In this document: positions 1 through 7,970 of the stretch, piece after piece
Position numbering within the stretch: position 1 is the first letter of the stretch
Layout of the letters: every line of letters starts with the position of its first letter
NCBI GenBank assembly: GCA_964429855.1
Contig: CAYSDM010000001.1
Coordinates: 124,001 to 188,000 of the forward strand
Source of the DNA: CALLMM01 sp964429855
GTDB taxonomy: Bacteria > Armatimonadota > Chthonomonadetes > Chthonomonadales > CAJBBX01
Length of the DNA: 64,000 nucleotides
Reading direction: 5' to 3'
Translations under genes and position numbers: made by a program
Notes under the pieces: generated by a model
What the model saw: the letters and a program-made list of their open reading frames with translations, nothing else
What the model was told of the DNA's origin: nothing
The model's database searches: none

Positions 1-3000
1 CCTCCGGCGTCAGACCGTGCAGAATCAGGTAGCCTCCGCGCTCTGTGAACTCTTCCACCGCCTTCCGGTGATCGGTCAACTGCTGTAGATTATGCGGAGA
101 AGCGGGGATAATCGCCAGACGAACGCCCGAAGCGGAGATCGCCATCAGCGGGTCTTCCGACTTTTGATACTCCAACCCGATGGCGTCCAGCGTCGCCAGA
201 AGGTTACCGGCATCCCGCGCAGCAACCGCGACACGCCTGTACTCCAGCTTATAGGCGGCGCCATACTCCAGCAGATTCGCCAGCAGCTTCTGCGCTGTGG
301 CGTTGTCTGCCAGGTTCTCCGCGACGTTCAACTGACACAGCAGTATCAGTCCCTGCCCGACCGGAACCTCCGCCAGAGCGGTGTTCTGCAGGCGCGCGTC
401 GCACTGAACCAGCGACCGCGCTCCGCGTGTGGGCTTGGTGTAGGCATTGGCGTAGAGCAGCCGGTTGACGCCCCAGGTGAAGAGGTCTTTCTGCTGCAAG
501 CCGCGCAGCGCGGGATGGTTGAGGTCTTCGGCGTAGGCAATCTTGCCCTGTGCGGTGGTCGCCTCGATCTCGGCGGGCAGCGCCTGATACTTGAGCGGAT
601 TCTGCTGCTCCAGAACAATCACCGTGCGCCCGGAGGAGGCATAGGCGGCAAGCTGCGGCGAAGTGGACTCCGCCAGCGAGAGCGCGTCCTTTCCGAGCAG
701 CAGGACCTTTCCGCTCTCCGGCAGGTTCGCCAGGCTGTTGATCGGGGTGAAGGGCACGCTGTGGCGTTGTAGGAAGGCAGCGACTTCGCCTTTTGGATCG
801 TAGACCAGCAGACCCGGCGGCGGCGCGTTCAGGCGGAAGGCAGGCAGCACGGAGACCGCCCTGACATCCCGAAAAGCCTCCTGACCGCGCGTTTTCAGCG
901 TGAGGATCAGTTCGCCTTCTGTGCGCGTCTCCACGTTCGGAAGTGAGAGGACGGTCTCAAACTTCTGATTCTGCCCTGCCGGAACGGAGCACTCTTTCGT
1001 CTCCTCCGCGATCTTTTTACCGCCCAGAGTCAGCGTCCAGGTAAAAGTGACAGGGTCGCTGAATCGCGTATCGTTGAAGATGCCAAAGGTGCGGCGAACA
1101 GACTGCCCGGAGGCGAACGTCCAGTCCCATTCACGGCAGAAGGCCGCCAGCCAGGGATTGGAGCCATACTGATTGACCGCCTCGCGCTGTCCCATCCAGA
1201 AGTGCCACGCGCCGTATTCCGCCCAGCGATGCCCCTCCGTCAGCATCCGGTAGATGATCCCGGCAGCCGGGTGCGCGTAGGTCTTGCCGAGGAAGGTGTC
1301 CTCCCCGCCGAAGATGGAATAGTCCGCCGGGTTGATGCCGTTGGCGAAGTAGTCTTCGCCGAGAAATCGGGGTCGTTTCTGATCCCAATGCCAGCGTCCG
1401 CGCCCTCCCGCGTGGATGTTGGGTTCGTAGGCCAGGTCGGGATAGCGGGTATTGTTGGAATCGAAGACATAGTGATCGCCATGCACGGGGAGGGTCTGCG
1501 CTTTCGTCGCGCCGCCCCCGTCCACCATCGTCGGGCGGGTCGGATCGAGGGCGCGTACCGCATTGGAAACGACCGTCACCTCGCGCTCGAACTGATCCAT
1601 CAGTCCGCCGTAGAGATTAATGCAGTTGATGTAGAGCCACTCATTCTCCAGCGACCAGATCATAATGGAGGGATGGTTGCGCTCTCCCTTCACCTGCGCC
1701 AGCATCTGATCTTTCCAGTGCTTCATCAGATCCATCTTGATCTCGGAGTTATAGAGCTTCTGAAACGCAGGATCGTTCTCGATTGCCATATAGCCGATCC
1801 GCTGTCCGTCCAGCATCCCGGAGCGGCGCACCACGACGCCGTTCTCGTCGAAGAATCTCAGCGCCTCCTCCGGCGGCATGTTCTGCCACTGTACCCCCCA
1901 GAAGCGCATCATCTTCTGGTTGGTTTTGCGGTAGAAGGCGAGCCACTCCTCCTTGCTGTCAGCGGTGAAGGTATCCGCCCAGCCATGCCAGACGATGCCG
2001 TTGAGCAGAAAATCCTTGCCGCGGATGGTCCACTCCCGGAATCCGAAGGTCGTCTCGGAGATGTCCACAGGCTTGCCTCCGACTTGAACCGTTGCGCGCA
2101 GGCGGTACAGGTGCGGGGCATCAGGCCACCAGAGCGTCGGGTTCTCCCACGTCCCGCTGAGGGGCAGGAGGCGCTCCGCGCCTGCCGCCAGCGAAAATCG
2201 GAGCGCGGGCAGAGTCTTTTCCACTTTTCCTGTGCTTGCGCTGACGGCCTCGCAGATCACCTCTCCAGAGACGGCGGACTTTCCGGGATTGGCGAGAGTA
2301 ACCTCCAGATCGAGCCGCTTCTGCGCAACGGAGGGCTTGCAGAAGACGTCTGCTACACGCACCGGTCCTGCGACAACAAACTGCGGCGTAGCCAGAATGC
2401 CGGACTGCGGGTGGTTCCATATGGGATAGGAGAGGTCCTGAAAGCCCTCCGAGAAGAAGCGGCTCGGTAGATTGAAGGTGCGCCGCAGTTTCATCGGGTC
2501 TTTCGGGTTGGCGGTGCGGGCGTACCAGGCGTCGCGGATGCCGACGACGATCACGTTTTCGCCGGCGCGCACGCCCCGTGTGACATCTATATCGAACTTC
2601 ACGAAAGGGTTCTTGTTAAAGCCGCACAGGACGCCGTTTACATAGACGGTGGTATTGAGATTATTCTGCGGGAAGACGATATGGAAAGAGCGTCCAAGGA
2701 GAGAAGAGGGAACCTGAATTCGCGTGCGATACCAGAGACGATGCGCGAAGAGCAGATCGGGGCGAAGCTGGTTTTTATCGCCGGGAACCGCAATAGCGCG
2801 CCAGAAGGCGCGCGCGGGAATGCCGGTCATTGGTCGGGCTACCTCGCCGGGAAGCTGCTCATCATCCCGGCACACCTCCCACAGTCCGTTTAAGGCGATG
2901 GAGGCGCGCTGCCCCGGCGCGGAAGGCGCAGGCAGGCGGAACGACGCGCGCGCAGCCTCCCGATCCTGCGGCGCGCGCCACTCCTGTCCCGGCTTGAACT

Positions 3001-3592
3001 TGCCGTTGGGAAGGAAGTCGCCATTGAACAGACAGAGCGCGTCCGAAGCGTAGAGGACGCGCTGCCACTTCCCTTTATCGTCTTTCAGGCGGGGCAGCCG
3101 GATCTCCAGACGATGCGGTCCGGCAGCGAACGTCTGTTCGCCCATCTTCAGCCAGGCGACCTCGTTCCACTCCTGAAGCTCCATCAGGTCGGTGGTCAGC
3201 ATGTGCGGGGTGACGCTCTGCCATGCGCCCCGGTCTATCCGCCACTGAAAGGTTGAACGCACAAATTCGTATCCGATCCGGTTCCAGATCGCGTAGCGAC
3301 CCGGCTTGCTGACGATCATGTTGTAGTGCAGCAGAACGCCCTCCGCCGGTTGATCCTTCTCCACCTTCTCCGCATCTATGGAGATATGCAGCCATTTCGC
3401 GCCGGAGAGAAATTCGGTGCGTCCCCATCCGCCGATGTTGGGCTTCATATTGATGGAAGAGGGGTTCTCTCCTTCGATCCAGAGATAAGCGGGGGACTGC
3501 CCGGATGCCATGACCGCAAGCATAAGCAGCCACAGGCAGAGAAGGCTACACGCAGAGCGAGGGCGCAGGAGAGCGAATGAGATGCGTTGCAT
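1..3592 (-). CDS. GH2-family beta-galactosidase-like secreted glycosidase, C-terminus cut by window edge
   Basis: The frame is open from an ATG at 3592 to base 1, at least 1197 codons, so the end lies outside the window. Residues 1-33 form a signal peptide ending near ASGQS. Next come a carbohydrate-binding-like beta domain, the GH2 sugar-binding and sandwich domains, and a TIM barrel. The barrel carries the family acid/base in IWSLENEW (Glu651) and a probable nucleophile in FLGEDYF (Glu746). From about residue 850 there is a beta domain and then a glutamine-amidotransferase-like fold, as in large bacterial GH2 enzymes. An AAGGAG site lies about 10 bases before the ATG. It follows the GH16 gene on the same strand after 111 bases and may be co-transcribed. 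The exact substrate cannot be told. Confidence 0.88.
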   Translation of the reverse strand, partial: MQRISFALLRPRSACSLLCLWLLMLAVMASGQSPAYLWIEGENPSSINMKPNIGGWGRTEFLSGAKWLHISIDAEKVEKDQPAEGVLLHYNMIVSKPGRYAIWNRIGYEFVRSTFQWRIDRGAWQSVTPHMLTTDLMELQEWNEVAWLKMGEQTFAAGPHRLEIRLPRLKDDKGKWQRVLYASDALCLFNGDFLPNGKFKPGQEWRAPQDREAARASFRLPAPSAPGQRASIALNGLWEVCRDDEQLPGEVARPMTGIPARAFWRAIAVPGDKNQLRPDLLFAHRLWYRTRIQVPSSLLGRSFHIVFPQNNLNTTVYVNGVLCGFNKNPFVKFDIDVTRGVRAGENVIVVGIRDAWYARTANPKDPMKLRRTFNLPSRFFSEGFQDLSYPIWNHPQSGILATPQFVVAGPVRVADVFCKPSVAQKRLDLEVTLANPGKSAVSGEVICEAVSASTGKVEKTLPALRFSLAAGAERLLPLSGTWENPTLWWPDAPHLYRLRATVQVGGKPVDISETTFGFREWTIRGKDFLLNGIVWHGWADTFTADSKEEWLAFYRKTNQKMMRFWGVQWQNMPPEEALRFFDENGVVVRRSGMLDGQRIGYMAIENDPAFQKLYNSEIKMDLMKHWKDQMLAQVKGERNHPSIMIWSLENEWLYINCINLYGGLMDQFEREVTVVSNAVRALDPTRPTMVDGGGATKAQTLPVHGDHYVFDSNNTRYPDLAYEPNIHAGGRGRWHWDQKRPRFLGEDYFANGINPADYSIFGGEDTFLGKTYAHPAAGIIYRMLTEGHRWAEYGAWHFWMGQREAVNQYGSNPWLAAFCREWDWTFASGQSVRRTFGIFNDTRFSDPVTFTWTLTLGGKKIAEETKECSVPAGQNQKFETVLSLPNVETRTEGELILTLKTRGQEAFRDVRAVSVLPAFRLNAPPPGLLVYDPKGEVAAFLQRHSVPFTPINSLANLPESGKVLLLGKDALSLAESTSPQLAAYASSGRTVIVLEQQNPLKYQALPAEIEATTAQGKIAYAEDLNHPALRGLQQKDLFTWGVNRLLYANAYTKPTRGARSLVQCDARLQNTALAEVPVGQGLILLCQLNVAENLADNATAQKLLANLLEYGAAYKLEYRRVAVAARDAGNLLATLDAIGLEYQKSEDPLMAISASGVRLAIIPASPHNLQQLTDHRKAVEEFTERGGYLILHGLTPE

Positions 3593-3703
3593 CGTGTTGT
3601 GGCTCCTTAAAATCGTAACTGAAATCTGCTCATACGTATTAGCAGGGTTGGCGAAATAGGTACCTGCATAAGAAGAATGCCGTTCTGGGAAAAATCTACC
3701 AAT

Positions 3704-4597
3704 TTATCTGGGAGATGCCGGCGATCTGGCTTTCCAGGCGCGAACGTAGTCCACCAGATAGGTGGAGGGCAGGTCCGAATCGCGTGGCAGACCAAACCAG
3801 TCGGGCATGGTCTCTGTGTCGAAGTTCAGGGTAAGGGGCTGATGCCAGTGGGTGTTGGTTCCCTTCCGCACCAGCACGCCGTCGAAGTAGAACTTGATCT
3901 CCTTCTCATTCCACTCCAGCCCATACACATGGAAGTCGTCCGCTAGTTCGAAGGGCGCTTCCCAGATTCCACCGACGGACCAGTGTTTCTTTTCCGTCGG
4001 CGTGTGGAAGACATGAAGGGTCATATGCAGCTTGCGCTCAAAGCCGGGCGCGCCTCCCCCGATCTCGAAGACATCTATCTCCGTCCATCGCTCCGGCTCT
4101 GAGCGATAGAACCAGAAGGCGCTGCTGCCATGCGAGCGCATCGGCTTCGCGCGCGCCTCAAAATATCCATAGAGAACGGTCTCTCTGCTCTGCACGGCGG
4201 CGGAGGAGTAGGTGTGGTAGCCCTCAGACCGGAGCGATTCGGGCGGTTCCTCTTTGCGCATGGTCAACTGGAGCTTGCCGTCCTTCACGAGGACGTTCGC
4301 CGGGGAGAAGAAAGCGGGCTGGCGTCCCTTCCATCCGGGATTATTCGGAAACCACCGCTTCTCGTCCAGCGTCTTGCCATTGAACTCATCCCACATCGGG
4401 ATGTACCGCTCCCACCTGCCCCGGTTCTGCTGATCGGAGAGAGGGAGGAGGTCGGTAACGCGCCTGACGGCATCCGCAGGCAAATTCGGCTTGAAGTCCT
4501 GCCAGAGAGAGCGATCCGGCTCCTGTGCGGCTGCCAGCCAGGTGAGCGAGAGCAGAAGCAGCATCCACAGAGACGAGAAGAGAACCATTCGCAGCAT
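3704..4597 (-). CDS. GH16-family secreted beta-glucanase/agarase-like enzyme
   Basis: The product has 297 residues with a signal peptide (about 1-24, ending LAAAQ). The GH16 catalytic signature E-x-D-x-x-E is intact in WTEIDVFEIG, at Glu173, Asp175 and Glu178. Surrounding blocks (WDEFNG, GYFEARAKP, FHVYGLEWN) and the C-terminal VDYVRAW also fit GH16. The family cleaves internal beta-1,3/1,4 linkages in glucans, agars, porphyrans or carrageenans. The substrate cannot be decided here, though the compact form with ExDxxE resembles the marine-galactan branch. A consensus promoter lies about 57 bases upstream, and the gene is divergent from the GH38 gene. Confidence 0.88.
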   Translation of the reverse strand: MLRMVLFSSLWMLLLLSLTWLAAAQEPDRSLWQDFKPNLPADAVRRVTDLLPLSDQQNRGRWERYIPMWDEFNGKTLDEKRWFPNNPGWKGRQPAFFSPANVLVKDGKLQLTMRKEEPPESLRSEGYHTYSSAAVQSRETVLYGYFEARAKPMRSHGSSAFWFYRSEPERWTEIDVFEIGGGAPGFERKLHMTLHVFHTPTEKKHWSVGGIWEAPFELADDFHVYGLEWNEKEIKFYFDGVLVRKGTNTHWHQPLTLNFDTETMPDWFGLPRDSDLPSTYLVDYVRAWKARSPASPR

Positions 4598-4653
4598 GGG
4601 CTTTCTCCGGGGAGAAGTGAACAGATCAACGGGAAGAGCCGATTTTACGATTC

Positions 4654-4682
4654 ATTGTAGCCCGGAGGATCGAGGTTGTCAA
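4654..4682 (-). promoter_or_regulatory. Sigma70-type promoter of the GH16 gene
   Basis: On the minus strand TTGACA (4682-4677) and TACAAT (4659-4654) are separated by exactly 17 bases. The expected start near 4647 gives a leader of about 50 bases. No operator palindrome was recognised beside it. Confidence 0.75.
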
Positions 4683-4784
4683 TGTTTGCACAGGAAGGAG
4701 GAGTGAAGGCTGTTAAGAGGGAAGGTTGATGACAGTCGGCGCCTGTTCTCAATCGGAGCCGGTAAGGAGAGGAGAGTCGCAGTC

Positions 4785-7334
4785 ATGAAGTATGCCGTTC
4801 ACTACATTCCCCATACCCACTACGATGCGGAGGTCTTTCTGACCCGTGACGAGACCTTTGAACTGGGCTATTCGATCATGCTGGGTGCGCTGGCGGCGAT
4901 GCGCTCCGATCCGGGCTTTAAGTTTGCCCTGGATCAGACCTGCTACATCGCGCCGTTCCTGAAGACCTATCCCGAAGAGCGCGCTTTCTTTGAGCAGATG
5001 ATAAAAGAGGGGCGGCTGGAGATCACCTGCGGCATGCATGCGATGCCGGACGTGAATATTCCCTCCGGGGAGTCGTTTATCCGGCAGGTACTCTCCGGCA
5101 AAGCCTACTGCGAAAAGGAGCTGGGGCTGGAGATACGCTGCGGCTGGCTTCTGGACACCTTCGGGCAGCATCCCCAGATTCCGCAGTTGATGGTCAAGTG
5201 CGGCTTCGATCAGAATATCTTCCAGCGAATCGGGAAGATAGACGGACCAACCGAGTTCTGGTGGCAGGGGCTGGACGGCACGAAGCTGTTCTGCCACTGG
5301 ATGCGGAGTAGCTACTGCGTTCTCTATCCGCTTCCCGGCAACCTGCACGAGTTCCGCAAGTTTATCGCGGTGCGCCTGAAGTTTCTGATCGAGAACGCGC
5401 AGACTCCGCACATTCTGGCGATCAGCGGCGCAGACCTGACCCCGGTGCAGCCGCACGCCAGCAGCCTGTTCCGTCAGCATAATGAGCAGTTTGACGATCT
5501 CGAATTTCGTATCTCCACGCCTGCCGAGTATTTCGCGTTGATCCGCGACGCGGTGGAGTTCCCGGTTCGAGAGGGCGACCTGAATCCGGTCTTTCAGGGC
5601 TGCTACAGCGCGCGAATTGCCGTGAAACAGTGGAACCGACGGCTGGAGACTCTGCTGGCAGATGCGGAGTGGCTGGACGCCGCGACCTCGCTGCTGGGGA
5701 CGGAATCGCAGGAGACGAGATTTGCGGAGGCGTGGGAAGGGGTGTTGTTCAATCAGTTCCACGACATCATCTGCGGTTCGCATGTGGATAAGGTCTATGC
5801 CAACGTGATAGACCGCTACAAGGTTTCGCACGGCGTGGCGTCGCTCTGCCAGGAGCGGTCTCTTCAGACGCTGGCGCAGGAGATTGATACGCGCGGAGAG
5901 GGTATCCCGATCATCGTCTTCAACCCGTTGAGCTGGGAACGCGACGATGTGGCGGAGTGCCGGTTTGGCTTCTCGGAGAAAGATGTCTATGAGATCGAGG
6001 TGTGTGACTCCGAGGGGAACCGGATGCTCTGCGACCTTATCGCGGAGGAGCGGTACGAGACCGGAGGCATCAAACGGGCGACGGCGCTGTTCATCGCGCG
6101 CGGCGTTCCGGCAACGGGCTATGAGGTGTTTCATATCCGGCGCGCCGGTACACAGAGGGTCGAGACAGATCTCTGCTCCAATCAGCCGGACATCTTTATG
6201 GCGGATATCCATACCGACCGGATCGAAAACGCTCACTTCTGCGTGGAGATTGACGCCTGGAACGGGGCGATCAAGCGGCTCTATCACAAGCCTACCGGCT
6301 GGGAGATCATCCCGGCGGACAAACCTTACGGCAATACCCTCGTCAAGGAGCGCGACAACGGCAACTTCTGGGAGTATAATGGGCACTGTAAAGGGGACGC
6401 CTTCCTGCCAATGAACCGCGAGCATCCGCTTCCGGCGGTCGGGGAGGCGCGCGCCGACTTCTCGCATCTGTACGGCGGCGACGGACGGGTGCGAAACGGG
6501 CAGGCGCGCACCGAGTATGTTGTCAACTTCGCCTATGGCAGGGGCTTTTTCGCGACCCGTGTGCGGCTCTATGCAGGGCTTGCGCGCATAGATATACATA
6601 CCACGCTGATCAACGAGGAGGAGAGGGTGCGCTACCGCGCCGCCTTCCCGACCACGCTGGAAAACGGCGTCATCACCCAGGAGATACCGTTCGGCGCGAT
6701 CGAGCGTCCGGAAGGGGAGTTCCCGGCGCAGAACTGGATGGACTACGGCGATGGTCAGAAGGGGCTGGGGCTGCTGAACCGCGGGCTGCCGGGCAACAGC
6801 GTGGAGGACGGCGTCATGATGCTGGCGGTGTTGAAGTGCACCGCGCTGAAGGAGGGCTACGGCGAGGTCGGCGGTTTCAATCGCAGCACCAAAACCACCG
6901 ATGGGTATGAGATCGGGGTGACGCACGGGTTCGACTACGCGCTGGTTCCGCACGCCGGCGACTGGCGCGCTGCGCAGCTCTATCGGCGCGGAATGGAGTT
7001 CAATCGCCCGCTGCTGACCGCAAAAACAGCCTCCGCTGCGGGGCGGCTTCCGGCGCGCCTGAGCCTGCTCTCCATCTCTGCTGAAAATGTGGTGATCTCG
7101 GCGGTTCGACGGACGGGGAATCGGGTGATGGTGCGGGTCTACGAGGCGGAGGGGCGCGCCGTCTCCGGCGTTACGCTGATTTCGGCGGCGGCGATACAGA
7201 GCGCGGTCGAGACCGATCTGATCGAAAAAGAGATCCGCCCGCTGTCGCCGGAAGCAGGCGGATCGGCGATCACGTTTGACATTGGCGCGTTCGAGATCAA
7301 GACCTTCGTGATGGAGTGCGCGCCGCTTGTCTGA
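4785..7334 (+). CDS. GH38-family alpha-mannosidase-like enzyme
   Basis: 849 residues, without a signal peptide, so probably cytoplasmic. The N-terminal GH38 metal-binding motif is HTHYDAEVF (His10, His12, Asp14). The nucleophile region is WLLDTFGQHPQIPQ (Asp124). GH38 enzymes are zinc-dependent retaining alpha-mannosidases; the beta-rich C-terminal half (about 430-849) fits the family. HTHYDAE departs from the more common HTHWDxEW, so specificity may differ. A GGAGAGGAGAG ribosome-binding region precedes the ATG. The gene converges with the VOC gene, leaving only five bases between stops. The 889-codon open frame on the other strand is a shadow. Confidence 0.88.
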   Translation: MKYAVHYIPHTHYDAEVFLTRDETFELGYSIMLGALAAMRSDPGFKFALDQTCYIAPFLKTYPEERAFFEQMIKEGRLEITCGMHAMPDVNIPSGESFIRQVLSGKAYCEKELGLEIRCGWLLDTFGQHPQIPQLMVKCGFDQNIFQRIGKIDGPTEFWWQGLDGTKLFCHWMRSSYCVLYPLPGNLHEFRKFIAVRLKFLIENAQTPHILAISGADLTPVQPHASSLFRQHNEQFDDLEFRISTPAEYFALIRDAVEFPVREGDLNPVFQGCYSARIAVKQWNRRLETLLADAEWLDAATSLLGTESQETRFAEAWEGVLFNQFHDIICGSHVDKVYANVIDRYKVSHGVASLCQERSLQTLAQEIDTRGEGIPIIVFNPLSWERDDVAECRFGFSEKDVYEIEVCDSEGNRMLCDLIAEERYETGGIKRATALFIARGVPATGYEVFHIRRAGTQRVETDLCSNQPDIFMADIHTDRIENAHFCVEIDAWNGAIKRLYHKPTGWEIIPADKPYGNTLVKERDNGNFWEYNGHCKGDAFLPMNREHPLPAVGEARADFSHLYGGDGRVRNGQARTEYVVNFAYGRGFFATRVRLYAGLARIDIHTTLINEEERVRYRAAFPTTLENGVITQEIPFGAIERPEGEFPAQNWMDYGDGQKGLGLLNRGLPGNSVEDGVMMLAVLKCTALKEGYGEVGGFNRSTKTTDGYEIGVTHGFDYALVPHAGDWRAAQLYRRGMEFNRPLLTAKTASAAGRLPARLSLLSISAENVVISAVRRTGNRVMVRVYEAEGRAVSGVTLISAAAIQSAVETDLIEKEIRPLSPEAGGSAITFDIGAFEIKTFVMECAPLV

Positions 7335-7339
7335 GAAGG

Positions 7340-7738
7340 CTAATTGCGTGCCAGCGGGGCATTGATCTCGATCAGGTTGCCGTCCGGGTCGCGGAAGTGG
7401 GCGGTGCGTATGCCCCACTCTTCGCGATCCGTCGGGGGCGCGATGAAGACAACGCCACGCGACTCCAGTTCGCGAACAGCCTCATCCACGTTCGGCACGC
7501 CGTAGATGGAGGCGACGGCGTCCTGCGCTTCGGCGGAGGGAGATCGGTCGGCGGCTCCGATGGCTTCCGCCATGATGTCGCGTCGGAAGAGCGCCAGCGT
7601 GACGGCTCCGGTGTCGAACTCGGCATAGACTTCGTTCTCGTCTCCAAAGAGGGGACGAAAACCGAGCGCGTCGCGGTAGAACAGAAACATCGCCCGGAAA
7701 TCCGCCGTCAACAGGCGGTTGAAGGTGTACTGCAGCAT
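7340..7738 (-). CDS. VOC (glyoxalase/bleomycin-resistance fold) family protein
   Basis: 132 residues with the paired beta-alpha-beta-beta-beta modules of the vicinal oxygen chelate fold. Recognisable segments are LFYRDALGFRPLFGDENEVYAEFDTG in the first half and FRDPDGNLIEINAP at the C-terminus, where Glu is a usual metal ligand. The family includes glyoxalases, dioxygenases and antibiotic-binding proteins, and the reaction cannot be assigned. AGAGAGGATC lies before the ATG. Two overlapping palindromes lie 32-57 bases upstream, so transcription is probably controlled by a repressor. Confidence 0.8.
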   Translation of the reverse strand: MLQYTFNRLLTADFRAMFLFYRDALGFRPLFGDENEVYAEFDTGAVTLALFRRDIMAEAIGAADRSPSAEAQDAVASIYGVPNVDEAVRELESRGVVFIAPPTDREEWGIRTAHFRDPDGNLIEINAPLARN

Positions 7739-7769
7739 GACGGATCCTCTCTCTGAAATAAATTATGGC

Positions 7770-7795
7770 GTAAATCTGTTTACTTAAATTAAGTA
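7770..7795. promoter_or_regulatory. Two overlapping perfect palindromes, probable operator
   Basis: GTAAATCTGTTTAC (7770-7783; 5-base arms, 4-base spacer) overlaps TACTTAAATTAAGTA (7781-7795; 7-base arms around one base). They lie in the AT-rich gap between the VOC gene and the GH78 gene, on the probable -35 side of the VOC promoter. The regulator is unknown. No obvious regulator gene is adjacent. Confidence 0.5.
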
Positions 7796-7970
7796 TTGCA
7801 TAACATATACTCTCTGTCAACAGCTTTCTGCCGATAGACTCCGACACGGCGCCCTTGCTTCATCACGCAGGGTATCGGGCAGACGGGAGCGAGATTCTTT
7901 CGCCGATACTGTAATTACGGATATTGCGCCCTTAAGCGGCTCTGCTGTTTTGCCAGGAAGGACGAGTTCT

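Noticed and set aside
4749..7418. 889-codon open frame on the minus strand
   Set aside because: It lies opposite the GH38 gene, has low-complexity Arg/His/Gln-rich composition and no motifs, and follows from GC-biased third positions. The same applies to the frames opposite GH78, the DUF6785 gene, the serine hydrolase, nrdJ and pyrG.
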